Assembly (NCBI GenBank): GCA_930367205.1
Contig: OV884015.1
Coordinates: 82,326,841 to 82,390,840, forward strand
DNA length: 64,000 bases
From: Acanthosoma haemorrhoidale
Lineage: Eukaryota > Arthropoda > Insecta > Hemiptera > Acanthosomatidae
Reading direction: 5' to 3'
Under the pieces are notes generated by a model, which was not told the origin of the DNA, made no database searches, and was given only the letters and a program-made list of their open reading frames with translations. How positions within the stretch are numbered: the stretch's first letter is position 1; each line of letters opens with the position of its first letter. Below, piece by piece: positions 23,875 through 36,849 of the stretch. The translations under genes were made by a program, and so were the position numbers.

Positions 23875-23880
23875 ATACAT

Positions 23881-25150
23881 TAATAGTAGTTGTTTAGATT
23901 TTGTAATATTCTTAGGATTGGGGGAAGAGGGGGGGGGGGGCTACACTCGGTCACCTCATGTTTCTTATAAGTTATGCTGTATACCTATGTTCAATCTTCT
24001 ACCTGTGATAACCATTAGATAGAAGGGTGTTTAGGAAGCAAAGGTGTGAGTATTAAAGAAGGATTAGTCGCTTCTGATTTCTGAAAACAACTCTAAAACA
24101 AACACAAAAATCTAGCTTGTGATGAGAATACAACATGCTGCTTGGGAAAATATCTAGCGGGCTCTACGTTTGCTTGGCCAATCTTCGGTTCACTGACACA
24201 TACCCCCACCAAAATAAAGTAGTGCCCTCAAAAGGTCCTGGGGTACCTGAAGAGGTATTTGTGTGCAAAGGATTAGAACCAAAAATTCACTACCTTAATT
24301 AAAATTAACTCGATTCTAATAAATAGATTTAGGTCGATTCTTCCAGCGCGGGTTTCGTTACTGTATATTTCCATGTGTGATGTCAATAAAGCTTGCCTAC
24401 AAAAGTCAACTACACTTTGGGTAAAAACTTCTAGGCCTATACTAAACTCGACTAGTGAGCGTTAGAAGGGAATCTGAAATAGACCCTACTGCGTCAGTTG
24501 ACGACCCAAAAAGAGAGGAAGGACCACCAGCCTGACAGTACGGTCGTAATACGGCCCACGAAGACAGGTGAGGGCAGTTTCATATATTCAGTCAAGCATG
24601 AGGACCTCGGGGTTAGTAGATTGGAGATAATGATCCTGAGAAGTAAAGAGCGTTGTTGGGAAAAATTACAATTTACGAATTTTAATGACGGCGTAATTAT
24701 AACTCGTAGCGATTACAAATCGTCATTAACCCATAATTACGGTTTCAATTACATTTACAACTAAGCCCACCAAAAAGTGACAATGAAGGAAGAGTTTTAG
24801 CTATGCACACTTTTCAAACCATTGTGACGCGTTCATTAAATTAACATCTCTTCCTAACCAATGCAAGATTTTTACAAAATAGTTTACTAAAAAATATGGA
24901 GATTTGAGTGTATGAATATTGTGATATTAAGTTGAAGATATGCAGTTTTCACAGAGTTGAGGGAATATGCTCGCTTGAGTAACAGAACTTAAGTGCACTT
25001 CATACCTTTCGTATAGCTATGTTCTGTAATTAGAAGTTGGGGAGTCCGGTAGCCTGCATTTCAGCCCTACATGGGGGAGCATGTAAAACCGTAAATTAAT
25101 TAAAAATAAAAGAAATGATGATAAAAAAAAAGATCGCTATTATGTATAGT
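23881..25150. other. No recognisable feature
   Basis: Mixed AT-rich sequence with a G11-12 run near 23,930. The 88-codon frame at 24,498-24,764 matches no family that I know. Confidence 0.5.
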
Positions 25151-25164
25151 AACAACATTAGGTC

Positions 25165-25640
25165 GTTTTGCATAAGTCTGGCGGTCAGGTAAGACGAGAC
25201 AGCACGGTACCCTGCCCTGACACTGGCGAGGGGTCAGGGAGTGAAGGCCGGCCCGCGGGCAGCCCCCCAGGCACCTCAAACAATGCCCCATTCACAGAGG
25301 GGCCCCGTTACCCCAAACCACAGGCCCTATATCGCCCTGGCCATCTTCATCTGTCCTGCTCGAAACAATAGCAGGGCCCTAACGGTATTGGCACAACAAC
25401 AGAGCGGCCATCCGTCCGTAGGGTTTCATTAGCAACAATAAACTCTATTGGCGGGCGGGCTAAAATTTACATAGAGTGATTTATCGAGGAGCAGGTTCGC
25501 TTATCGCCGCAGATAGCCCAAGTGATTCCCTCTGCCAGAACACATCGGCTAATTCCTGGCTCCAAGTCATGGCCCATTGTCGTTCCATTGACTTCTTCCG
25601 AGGATCCGGCTCAATGGACCTCGTCGATTACTGATACTGT
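25165..25640. promoter_or_regulatory. GC-rich noncoding island with Sox-like sites
   Basis: This segment of about 475 bp is strongly GC-elevated. It contains several ACAAT-core motifs that fit Sox-type sites (ACAATAG near 25,366, ACAATAA near 25,434, ATTGTCG near 25,577). Overlapping open frames on both strands (63-67 codons) do not resemble proteins. It could be a conserved enhancer or CpG-type promoter. Function is inference. Confidence 0.25.
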
Positions 25641-26510
25641 AATTTCATCTTGATCTTCGCCGTTCAAAAATAAACGTTGTCAGAACGTTGACCGTTATTT
25701 ATTAACTGAATTAAAGTCACATAAATATTTACTCGAAGGCTTCATCTTCGAACGAAACCCTTTTTTTTTAAACCCGAAAACTATAATAACTTTATAATTA
25801 ACCACGTGTACGTCCGTAACAATAATAATAAATCCATGGGGCGTAAAAGTGAACTGGAAGTGACAAATGGGTCACTTTAATATATTTTTTACTATTTACA
25901 ATTCGCAAGTCCAACAACAATTGGTACTGCGAATTCAATCACAGCAGCTCCCTAATGATTTTCAACAAATCAATGCAAGTCAACAAGAGAGGCGAAAACG
26001 TCTGTCTCCCTTGAGCGTAAAGCGCCTTAGATCAGGAGAAGTGTTGCGTGTCTGTGTGTCGTCTTATCTTTTTTTTTATTTAACCAAATCAAATTTTGTT
26101 TACACCCGTATGAAGTTTGCCGAAAAAGTTCCTTTCTGCCTTGGTTAGATTATTCGCCACAAAACTATCTAAGCAATCATGATGGCAAGGTTTCAAGCAG
26201 GTATAATTTAACACCAAGAAAAAGTATTAACCATCAACCTTTTATTACACGCGTGACTTTATTATGTATTTTAATCAGGGTAAACGACTTTGTTATCATG
26301 TCTGAAAGTGGATCTTGGCTCGAATAGCTGTAAGATAATATTTTTCTGACCATAGCTTATCCATGATAAACTTTTAAATTATGTAAGGCAACTTATCCGC
26401 AGTTCCATGGGTACGATATTATCTTTGATTTTGATAAGTCGGGACGGCTTGGCTTACGCAGTCAAGAGTTGCCCACACAGGAGCCTACATGAAATGATAT
26501 CGCCGCCATA
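25641..26510. other. No supported gene
   Basis: AT-rich sequence. A 93-codon frame at 25,867-26,148 is glutamine-rich in the middle but has no recognisable domain. I cannot tell whether part of it is an exon. Confidence 0.45.
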
Positions 26511-26519
26511 AAAAAAAAG

Positions 26520-26890
26520 AAGAAATTATAACGGCATTGGGCCCGGGCAAGCGATACACAAGGCTGAGAATCCAGTGTACTCGCGAGGGACAGACAACCG
26601 GAATCGCTGGGGGGGGGGTACAATTTTTAACAAGCGCCCCCTCCCCAGGCCGGAATCTTAAACGGTCCCATGGACGGAGAAAAAAGCCGATGTCCCAGGC
26701 CGAATGTTTAAATAGTCTGTTTTTTGGCCGGTCCACGTCGGTAATTATGCCATCAGGTTCTGAGAAGGCAAACCCCCCACGTACAGACTCCAACCCTCTG
26801 CAAAACAGATGTACCGTTTGTCCCTTCTCCTTCTGGAACATGTGTCCTCATGTTTCGCCTCATTCCTGCCGTCACACTATTTCCGCTCAT
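26520..26890. promoter_or_regulatory. GC-elevated noncoding island
   Basis: GC-rich block with GGGCCCGGGC at its left edge and a G9 run near 26,610. It is open on both strands (118 codons minus, 122 codons plus), which happens easily in GC-rich sequence, and neither product resembles a family. Listed because its composition departs sharply from its flanks. Confidence 0.2.
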
Positions 26891-29399
26891 TCCAATAATA
26901 TTTAGCTCGGAGTGAGCAGAAATTAGTAGTAGTAGTTGGGAAATGATGGAATCGAGTTGGTAGGTTTTCATCAATTTTCTAAATAAACGACATACTATAC
27001 ACGCTTCCATCAGTTCTGGATTAAAACAAAAGAAAGTGGAGGTTCAAAAGAGTGGTAATAAGTAATAACAAAAGTTGTGTTCAAAAGAATAAAATGAACT
27101 AATGTAGACAAGAGATAGACGCATTGTGTACAGCATAGGAGCTAATATGAGCTAATTCTAAGAACTAATAGGGAAAAGCTCTGTTTACCTAGAAAATGTT
27201 TTAAGAAGGGAAAAAATAATGAATAAGAAGATAACAACAGACGCTAAGAAGTGTAAAACAGAAAACTTGCTCCTCTGAAATTGACGTTACGAAGAATCAC
27301 GGATGGTAATGATGCCTGTGGCCAACTAGTCCCTAAAATAATATTAGATACTACTCGAGTGACTGAGGGTGTATTTATATATTAATGAGATCATTTATCA
27401 CAATTACTTATACAATCAGGCAGATTGTAATTTTATCATAATAAAGTTGTTGTATATAAAATACACTCTAGGAGTCACATAAACACCATTTCAAAAACTA
27501 TAAGTCTTTTGCACCAACTACACTTTCCATTTTGAAATACGTATCCAATTTCTCATTTCTGGATAAAAAAAGAAAGAAAATTGCCCACACTTTTGATTTA
27601 TCAAACCCTTGTTTGAGTTTATATCCCTTCACGTTACTCTATTTAGCCCTATTCACTGTCTAAAAATACCGTTGTCACAGTTCTCTTCTGATTTCTTTTT
27701 AGTTATTATTAGTAAGTCCTATTCTAGTAATGAATTTAGAAGTTGCTACTAACAGTTTTCTGTTAATGTGAGAGTAAGGTCTAGGAACAGCCGTAGTTAT
27801 TTGATACTTATGTATTTTGTCCAAGAGATTCTTTTTTATTAACTGTAACATATTTGTTACAGCCTGAGGCCTTTTGTTTTGAGTTGTTCCATCCAGCAAA
27901 CTCGTTGACATCTGCTTGTAAGTATTTATTTGCAACAGGCAAGTTTCAGTGCTGGCTTGCTGGAAGGAAATCTTTAGCATAAGAAACCATGAATGTTTTG
28001 GAAAGAAAATCTTTAACCTGGGATTAAAAGTTAAAGATAGTAAAACTGAGGTGAGCATTTTTTGGAACTCGAAGATGATTAATGTGGCATTAATTAACCT
28101 GGAAAGTCATTTTTATCAAGAAACGGTCTGATTATCGCATACATCTAGAAGGACGAGGAGCACAAGTAATATATCTTTTCACTTTGATACCAGGTATTAT
28201 GTAGTAAGAAACTCTTTCTCCACGATTGTTTTCAGAACCCAAACTGAAGACTGCTGAAGGCATGAATGACTCTTAACACTTAGGGTCAATGTTTTAATAA
28301 ATTAGATCACAAGCGCTATAACGTAATTTAACTTCGCGATTTTCAGATTTAAGAAAAGCAAATAGAAAACAAAAGTTCTAATTAGAGTTCAACATTGAGC
28401 TATGTCCCTATAATTCCTATCCAATTAAACTCAACGATCTACGTTTCTAGATCTATTATTTTCTGGCTAATTGAGAGTAAATCTTCAGGTGAATTTCCGT
28501 AAAAAAAAACTCCACTTACGACGGGATAGCCCGAAACAGAAAAATAAAAAAAATATGCAAATGAATTCTAAAAAGGGCTGGATGGAACCAGTAAAGTTGG
28601 CGAGTTTATGCGGCCTCAGATATCTATCTCAAAGATATTTCTTAGCGGGCAAGTGTAAATTTGTAGGGGATCATTAGGCGGGCTACCCAGCCTCTCGGAC
28701 CAGAGCCGCCAGATATGATAGCTGACCACATCACCTCCCTTTTCTGGGAAAGGTCCTAATCTCCTATGTACTCCGATATTTACTCAGAAGAATAGCCCTT
28801 ATATCGCGGATAAGAGAACAAAAAGGAACTGGTAAGTGCCCGTGAAACGGATTTAGCGAAACAAAAAATAATGTTACTTGTAAAGAAATAACACTCTAAG
28901 ACAGGATAACACTTTTTAAGGTTAAGGGCATATTGGTGCGCCGGGAGTGAATTGTTGATTAATAAAATACAAATTTACAAACCACCTCCAGACTTCCCTC
29001 TTAATTACCAATTGGAAAATTAAATGTGATCCATTCATTAAGATCAATTAATTAAACAGAAATGACGAGTCTCACCCCCCACCACTCACTAAGTTGCACG
29101 GTGAGAACAATGAAGATAGCATCTCTTCTATCCACCAAATAAAGATGATAGTTTAAACCATTGAAAGCGCTAGCAATATTAGAAATAATAAAAATATGTG
29201 GGCAGGTAAAAGTTCTGAATTAATTACTCACTAAACTCGTCAGTAGTAATCGTTCAGTAACGACAGAGGTAATGAATGAATGATAGTTCCTTCAAAATAA
29301 ATATTTTGTACCAATGAATCACTTATCAAATAAATTGACAATAAACTCGAAAAAGGTATTAAACTAAGAAATTACCAATGATACCAATAATAATTTTAA
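26891..29399. other. No supported gene
   Basis: AT-rich sequence with one small Jockey 3'-end fragment (annotated separately) and a short GC-elevated patch near 28,660-28,830. The frame of 119 codons at 27,699-28,058 (minus) has no recognisable pattern. Confidence 0.5.
27365..27450 (+). repeat. Jockey-like 3'-end fragment
   Basis: The terminal segment AATTACTTAT...CAATCAGGCAGATTGTAATTTTATCATAATAAA matches the 3' ends of the copies at 11,270-11,320 and 7,262-7,315. It is a very short, severely 5'-truncated copy. Confidence 0.7.
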
Positions 29400-29404
29400 T
29401 CTCC

Positions 29405-29570
29405 GCTTTCTCATACGAGGGGAGTGACAACCATGTGGATTTGGGAGGTCTCTGGGGTGTGAAATACTTTATGAATAAAGAATTGTAAATATAGTATGAA
29501 TGAGAACATTGATTGCAATTACTTATTGCCCAATCAGGCAGATTGTACTTTTATCAAAACAAAAATTTTA
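29405..29570 (+). repeat. Jockey-like 3'-end fragment
   Basis: The match begins at GAGGGGAGTGACAACCATGTGGA and runs through TATGAATGAGAACATTGAT to GGCAGATTGTACTTTTATC, following 11,150-11,310 of the better copy. The 70-codon frame starting at 29,496 is a by-product of this repeat. Confidence 0.8.
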
Positions 29571-29924
29571 ATAATAGCATTTATTTATTGCAGAACTACA
29601 CCACTTCACAGTGCGTCCCTAATGAGTACTCTCAAGAAAACTGGAGAAAATTACTTTTTTGTAATAAGAAATAACAATGAGCTTATTTTGATATTAATGA
29701 GAGAGTAAAATAAGTAGCAATATATATATGGTGTGGCAACCTTTTTACCACGGACAAAATTATCCTATAATATGTCTGATATATCAATGTAAACTGTTAT
29801 GTAATCAATCCTGTAAACCAAATAAAAAAGGTGAATATTGTTCATATAAATAAATAACACACTGATGCTAGTTCCCAGACCACCACCAGGATCGCCAGGT
29901 CAGGTTGATGAAACCTCTCCAGAT

Positions 29925-30450
29925 TGACGGAAATAAACAGCTCTGTCATTAGTTGTGGCCAGTGCTCGCAGCTACACTGATGTTTCTAACTAGTTCCTTT
30001 TTATTTTACCCGTGTACCTAACCTGCTAGATTTAGTCCGGCGCTGCCTTTCAGCGTCCACACATTTCCCAGTGGAGTACCCTGGCTTCTGCACTGCTAAA
30101 CTAGCATATCCTTGGATGGCGGCTTCTGGGTCTGCTTCCTAGTTGCACGTCTCCAGTAGTTCAGTTCATTTCCATCCTGTTAACGTTCGCCTTTAGAGAC
30201 AGCTTTCGCTTAAGATTCCGAAAGTGAGCTCGTGGCATTCCAAGACCACAAAATCTAACCTTTACCGAGCTCTTCTCCTGGACACAGTGCAACACCTATC
30301 AAGAAATGGAGTCATATGATCAATAATTGTGTGACAGATACTATTAAACTACAAGCAGTTGGTCATGGTCATAGACAACTTCAACTATTTCTCCGCCACC
30401 AGTGTTAGGTCTGTATGGCTTTCCTCGTAACGGTCCTACAATATATTGCA
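29925..30450 (+). repeat. LTR-like dispersed repeat, copy 3
   Basis: Shares ACACTGATGTTTC, TTTAGTCCGGC, AAACTAGCATATCCTTGGA, CGTGGCATTCCAAGACCACA, CTCTTCTCCTGGACA and ATGGAGTCATATGATCA with copies 2 and 4, and ends near CCTCGTAACGGTCCTACA. It is the most diverged copy and has lost a clear TATA box. Confidence 0.6.
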
Positions 30451-30459
30451 AGGAACATT

Positions 30460-31130
30460 GTAAATCGTGCTAAAGACTTTTTATAATACTTCCTTGTAAA
30501 CTAAATTTTTAGTTAACCGGCTGCCTGCACGAGGATGTCATGACAAAATTTCAGCGCTCTGTCTTTGGATTATTTTGGTGTAATCTTTCAAGTTTCACCC
30601 CTTGGCCAATTTTAGACATCTAAGGAGCTTAATTTTTCTTAGTGTACCTCAACAGTATTAGAAGCATCACCCCACAAAAGTTCAGCTTCATGTGCCAAGT
30701 TGATTATTAGATTGCCGTTATCAGTCATTGAGAGGATTTTATTTATGTAGATTCATATATTTTAGAATTTTTAGTGTTTTTTTTTTGTAGTTTTTATTAA
30801 AAAAGATCTGTTTAAACTAAAAATAAGTGAATTGCATTTCATATATAATAGCTATTGTGCTTTTAATAAAATACAAGCTACAACATTTAATTTTATCTTA
30901 TTTAAGCTCATAGGTCACATAAGGTCATTTAACTTATTAGTATGTAGGCTGCTAAAATACAAATTAAAGGTATATGCACATTAATTGTTTATTATTCATG
31001 TTTTACTGTTAAAATTTAAAGTTTTTTCGGTTTTTTTTGCGAATTTGACTAATGCTTTCTCGGAATATTCTACAAATATTTACCTAACCGGGCAAGAATG
31101 TAAGGGCTAGGTCTGGATAAATTTATGTAG
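30460..31130. other. No recognisable feature
   Basis: AT-rich sequence without open frames. Confidence 0.6.
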
Positions 31131-31144
31131 CTGAATTTTTGAAC

Positions 31145-32275
31145 TATGCAGTTGCCAAGAGTGTTGCTTACTGGATCCTGTCAAGTAAATACTTCGATAG
31201 CTCCAGATAGATTTCAACGTGCCTTCGGGATCGATCCATTGCAAGAAATGATGTCGGGGAAAACCCTACTCTCAAGTCTACTGATTCGCCTTAATTCTTC
31301 AGCTAAATCTTGGAGTTTTCGCTTCTTTTCAGCTATTACCTTTAGCAGATTGTCATCCAAAGGAACTCCTATCTCAATACCATAATCCGCGCCAGTTTTG
31401 TTTTCTTACCAATCATTAAGATGCCTGACTTATTATTAAAAACAGTGTGGGAAATACTGATAAGATTATCCCAGTAAATAAGGATATTATTCACTGAGAC
31501 AATGGGCGCTAAATGGTATCAATAGTAGGGAGATTGGTTACTTAACAAGCTTGATGATTAATTTTTGTAGCGTTACTATGTATTTGAAGACATCCAACCC
31601 TGACAGCCTGAAATTACATGCTGTATAAGATTTCACCTTATTCTTGCACAAGCGATACAAGTCGTATATATCTTTCCCGTGGGTGTCCTTTCTAATGGGT
31701 CTTGTGGAAATCTATCCCGGATATACCCTTTTTGTTACTCGGGATGCAATCAAACTATCAATGACCAAAATTCTATTGCATCCACTCGAATTTTTCTTAT
31801 AGCCTAGCCGCTCTTTGGCCATAATCATCTTTGCAGACAGGTGGTGGTTACTTTTATAGCTTATTATTGAGGTGGTAAGTTTATACACCAAGTTGAGACA
31901 TGCTAGGTCCAAGTGTTTCTTACCTTCTAAGGTATTAGGTAAGTATGCCCGTGCAGAATTCTGATGAAGGGTTCGACTCACATGTTAGAAGATCCTGATA
32001 ATGAATGGCAAGCTAGAGATGAACATTGTTGAAATATTTGAACCAATAGTTTATCTAGGCATCCTGCATTAATTTTCTTCATTCACTTTATCGCATTTTT
32101 TACATCTTCATTACTGATACTGGTCACTTCGTAGGGTCTGATGATATCAGGAATTATATTTTCTGACCAATAAGTGTCTTTCTCGTAGAATTTATCTTTC
32201 TCCCAGACCCCTTTCAATATTGCTAAGTCTCTTTTGCTGTTTGAATACTCTTCGGCTGGTCGTGTTGTTTTGATC
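31145..32275 (-). pseudogene. R4/Dong-like non-LTR retrotransposon relic, core deleted
   Basis: Read on the minus strand from 32,275 down, three segments of an R4/Dong-clade polyprotein appear in order. First is the domain before the polymerase (a V-W-E-K ... Y-W ... segment near 32,100-32,250). Next is the polymerase start, best seen in the frame 31,981-31,712, with C-L-N-L-V-Y-K-L-T-T-S-I-I and G-Y-K-K-x-S-x-G-C-N motifs. Last is the C-terminal domain near 31,385-31,150, with I-E-I-G-V-P-L-D-D-N and an L-Q-D-L-A-E-E-L helix. The catalytic palm motifs with the YxDD box are not found between the second and third segments, so roughly 1.5-2 kb has been deleted. Stops and frameshifts separate the blocks. 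The plus-strand frame at 31,146-31,385 is only its shadow. Confidence 0.65.
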
Positions 32276-33759
32276 CTATCTGTTAATAATTTTTATTCTA
32301 CTAGAATTGAACAACCGGTTCTGCTTCCTCCTGCTTTCTTCTTATGAGTACCTTGAAGGGTCCATTATTAATCAATTACTTGTAATTAAAATACAAATAT
32401 ATTCCTATGACATTAGGTAGCTTATCACTTGAAAGATCTTGACGTCCTGATTATAATATACTAGAACTGAAATTGAGTTATAATTACCCCGATTGATTAA
32501 AACTATATTCGAGATTTATCAGCAATTCTAGTTTTACACAGGGAGGAGATATTTTGCATTTTTCATGCCTAACAGTTGCTGAAAATATAAGATCCTTATG
32601 AAATATAACGAACGAACGTTCAATTATTTATAATTTAAATGTAAATACTTTCTTTTCATATTAAGTATAGCATCAAATTAAAGCTCATGATTAATACTAT
32701 TTATTATGAGTTGGGTGGAATACTATTACAAAGAGTTAGTAAAAGCGTATATCAACCCTCGATTGCGTGTAGGTCCACAGTTGACTAGGCCATTGGAAAT
32801 ATTAATTCTTTTCAATGTTATCAAGGGCGCATTAAACACAACGGATAAAAAATAAAAATAAAGAAGTTTTTGTGGAATGCAAAATAGTAATCAGTTGTGT
32901 TATTTGAACCCAATAAAGATAAAAACTTAAATCTACTTTAAAAAAAACTTATTTTTTACGTTATTGTTATAATTATTATTGTTGCTCTATAACCACTTTA
33001 CAAAAAAATAAACAAATATTTTTTTTAGTAGTAACCCTATTTAGTACATAAATGATGTAAACGAATAAAACCAACAAGGTGCCGATGGTTCATCACCCGA
33101 TGACTCAACTAGATTAGGTCCTATGGTCTACTACCCTGCAGAGAAGGCAAGAGTGGTGAGTGGTTCCTAGTGGCCCAGAGATCGCTCTAATCCGTGGTGA
33201 CGTTTCCGCCCGACAGCCCGCTATCAAGTTCAGCTCTAAAAACATGTGTTCTCCCGAAACCCAATAGTCACCCCCCTATGAAAAAAAAATCTTCGATGCC
33301 GCCCCCCCCCCCCAACACTAGACCAGTTTGTGGCGTTCCCTTTATTGTATGTAGGCCAACCCCCCTTTGTTTTCTAGCCCTACAGCATTGGATCTCTCTC
33401 GTGGGAGGCCTGCCCATTGACTAATGTCCTCCAAAGGGCGCAGTGGAAGGTCTCCCTGCAAAAATTATTCACTCCAACGAACTTGTAGGTGGTATAAATA
33501 ACATTAAACAGAAAGATAGAAGTTTGTAAATTATCAAGAAAAGGGAAAGAAAGCCTAAAATTTAGGCTACAAAAATAATTAACTTTATTAATAAAAAGTC
33601 GAGATCCTAATAACTGTGATATGAAAACATGTTTCACAGAGTTGCTAATCCAACTCATTGGGTCATTAAATGAAACCATTTAACTATCTGTCTTTATACG
33701 TCAATCCAACAGAGAAAGATAATGAAACGAGCCCTAAGCAAAGAAAGCCGGCAGGACCA
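32276..33759. other. No supported gene
   Basis: AT-rich sequence with a less AT-rich patch near 33,075-33,430 and a C12 run near 33,302. Open frames at 33,194-33,424 (proline-rich through the C run) and 33,380-33,679 look like chance. Confidence 0.5.
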
Positions 33760-33914
33760 CAAGTAATCCTGGTAATATGAGTCTGATAGTCAAGTAATCC
33801 TGGCAATATGGGTCTGATAGTCAAGTAATCCTGGCAATATGGGTCTGATAGTCATGTAATCCTGGCAATATGGGTCTGATAGTCAAGTAATCCTGGCAAT
33901 ATGGGTCTGATAGT
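33760..33914. repeat. Tandem array, 31-bp unit x 5
   Basis: Five head-to-tail units of 31 bp, each built on CAAGTAATCCTGGCAATATG followed by GGTCTGATAGT. Units 2, 3 and 5 are identical; unit 1 has two changes and unit 4 one. The low divergence marks recent expansion, so the locus is likely polymorphic in copy number. Confidence 0.97.
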
Positions 33915-36845
33915 CAAGACAAGAGGAATAATTGGAGGTTATCGAAGTTGTGCGACTTGTAAAACGTATTATATCCTTCAGCAGATAACTGCAACTATAT
34001 TACTATTAAGTAGTCAACAGTGAGAGCCACAGCCACTCGGCGCATGAGTGGAGAAATCTAGCCAGCGTCAGACCTCAAATTACCTTGTTATAAAAAAGGA
34101 TTAAATGACCTGGATGTTGCTTAGGTGTGGCTCGGTAATTTTTCATGGATTTATTTTTCCTCTTCTCAGTATTTCCAGAAGGGTGTGTTATGTTCTAGAT
34201 ACTCCCACTATATAACAACATATATTTAATAACCAATCGGATCATTGATAATTCAGAAAGTGTCAATCGTCGATGCGCATCGTTGGTCACTCTATAATTA
34301 ATAAATTCTATGGAATCGTATCATAACGCTTTTCAACATGCAACACATACTGAAATATCCCACGAATGGTCATTATGTATAATATATTGTAAAATATTCC
34401 TTCCAATGGTTGACATCTATTAGCATCTGTGTATTTTAAGCCGGGAATAAATCATCGACCATGACGTTAAGTCCAGTATATCCCTTCTGAGGTTTGCCTA
34501 ACATCATCAACCTTATTGTCTGCGAGCTCTGTTGCAACCTCACCTTGGGGAGGAGGAACTGTCGTGGGTAGGAATCGAAGGCGAAAATCCCAGAAGGTAA
34601 TGTATGTAATTTCCAAGAGGACAAATGATATATGACTTACAGGCACTCATCACACCAGCGATATTGGAGTAACACGCACTTGTTTGGCGCCGAACTGAGC
34701 TAAACGAGCCGCGAAACTACCACTCCAGGAGATTTATGTACATAAACAAAAATGTCTTGAGATGGAATAAATAATAATAAACAAAAAAAAAAAAAAATGG
34801 AAAGTCTCATTATAACTGAGGATAAAAACGGGTTGCAGAAGGATAATTAGCAAGTATATCAAAATAGGAACTGGAATTCAGAAAATCAATAAATCAATCT
34901 TAATGACATAATTGAGTTAGTTTAGTAAGACGCCCACGCTATGTAAATCTAACTCTAATTGACAGCTCCGATGAAGCAGGAAATATAATGAGAAAATCAC
35001 CTACTAAGTTAACTATTATTATGAGCTAATAACATTTGCTCTAATTTAAGTTTTACTTAATACTGTTTAGCTTAACTATCCGAATGATTTGTTAGCTTAC
35101 TGGTGGTAAACGTTAAAATAAAAAAACAAAAGGTTCAAACGATATCAGGATTTGTTGAAACGATGCTTATGTGAAATATAAAATACATTTAAAGAGAGAA
35201 AAACGTTATCGTTATCGGGATATTATTTAGCTCAAAAATAAAAATTTTGTTTTAGTAAAAAAAGGAAGACTAATCAGCATAAAAGGGGGTAAGAAGAATA
35301 TGAATTAGACATGCAAATGAAAAATTTGATTAATGGACATTGGTATATTTTTTTAAAGATACTCCAGGTCACTTTCAATGTTCAACGGATCACGATGAAA
35401 ATCGCTTCTACAATTTTCAATTATTTTGATCCCTAAAGCATTGTTATGTTTAATTAATAAAACATTTAAATAATAAGAGTATACGCACAAATTGTTCAAG
35501 AACTTTTCTGCTATCTCGATCCAACAAAAAAAAATGCATTGCTATATGGTTATACTCAAAGCAAGAACACAATGTTACTAAAAATTACTCCTTTAATTAA
35601 GTACAGTTTCCAAAAATAAATAAGTACTCAATCAACTAGATAGTTTATTAATAAATTAATTATCTTGTTGCGGTGGATATGGTCCAACACAATTTTGTAA
35701 TCGAAAGGAATGAAACCGTAAAAAAATGGATAATATATTTGATAGTAAAAGTTTCAATAGAAAATGTCTCAAAACAGCATTGCTGCTTAGCGTGCCATTC
35801 ATTCACGTGATCCTTAAATTATGAAATAATATAAAAAAAAATCGACAAAGTGAATGTTGCAAAATTATAGTTAAAAATATGTTGTAGACATGACCCACAG
35901 CTATAATATTGAATGGTACAGTAATTGGAAAAAGTTGACAAAAGGACCTTGCTTTGCCTCATTGCATCGGCACAAAGAGGCAACCAGCAAAAATAAGCGA
36001 GCAATTGTTCTTGAGATACTAAGTGCTACGGGGTAAATAACCTCCACAGATTTCAACTAACGAGCAGCTCTTCAATAGACTTACAAAATACTCAGCAACC
36101 TTATGATCATTTCATGAGTCTATTCAGGGCTGGGATGAGACAATAGTTGTAGTAAGAAAATAGCACTCTGTTCAAATGCCTGTAGACCTTATCTGGGAAG
36201 CAAAATAGTCATGCTTACGTATAATTTCTGTTGGGTGCTTGACGCCATTAAGCACTCTCGTAAAAGGCAGGAACACTGAGGTAATTGATTTTGTAAGGCA
36301 AAAAATAACATTTAACTCTCCTCTTCGCTTAACATCCGTCATTAATTACCTGGCATGAAAATAGATGAATTCTGCATGGGGTTAAGTATGTGTATTTAAG
36401 AACTAAACATAAATATAATTATCTTACAAAAACTATTAATTACACAAGTAAAAATATTTTGGATATTGTAAACATATATAAATGAAGAAAATATGGAAAT
36501 GAAATGAAAAAAAAAAAAAATTATTCTGAGGCACTCCCCCATAGGAATAATAACGAGAAACAGGAATGTCTAGCAAAACAAATACGTACCATTAAACAGA
36601 TTTCCTAACCTTTTGAATAATTAAATGTATAATACAATGTGCTATGGGAATGTACGTATGAGATTACTACAAAGAATTAACAGCAACAAATTGAAACAAA
36701 AATGAAGAAATAATAATATACAAAAAAAAATGAAAATTATTACAAGGGGAAGGTTGTAGGGACGTATGAAAAATAAGTAAACACAATAATAACGACGAAT
36801 TATGAACTGTTATATTGGAGGGAGGTATGGAACTCTTAAATACTC
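33915..36845. other. No recognisable feature
   Basis: AT-rich sequence with A-runs (34,783; 36,510). No frame longer than 62 codons and nothing recognisable. Confidence 0.6.
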
Positions 36846-36849
36846 GATT

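Larger units (their letters stand above)
23040..23880 (+). mobile_element. pogo/Tigger-type DNA transposon relic
   Basis: Two pieces of a Tigger-type protein lie close together in order: an N-terminal CENP-B-like helix-turn-helix (23,369-23,548) and a C-terminal tail (about 23,650-23,874). The DDE catalytic domain that should separate them, about 900 bp, is absent. Upstream there is a CCTCGGTTATAA segment (about 23,068) of the kind seen in Tigger terminal repeats. I could not find the matching right end. This is an internally deleted, non-autonomous derivative. Confidence 0.65.

Noticed and set aside
26485..26905. Two overlapping ~120-codon frames on opposite strands
   Set aside because: Both arise in a GC-richer block where stops are rare. 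Neither shows a domain or splice context.
31146..31385. 79-codon plus-strand frame
   Set aside because: Shadow of the R4/Dong-like C-terminal domain encoded on the minus strand.
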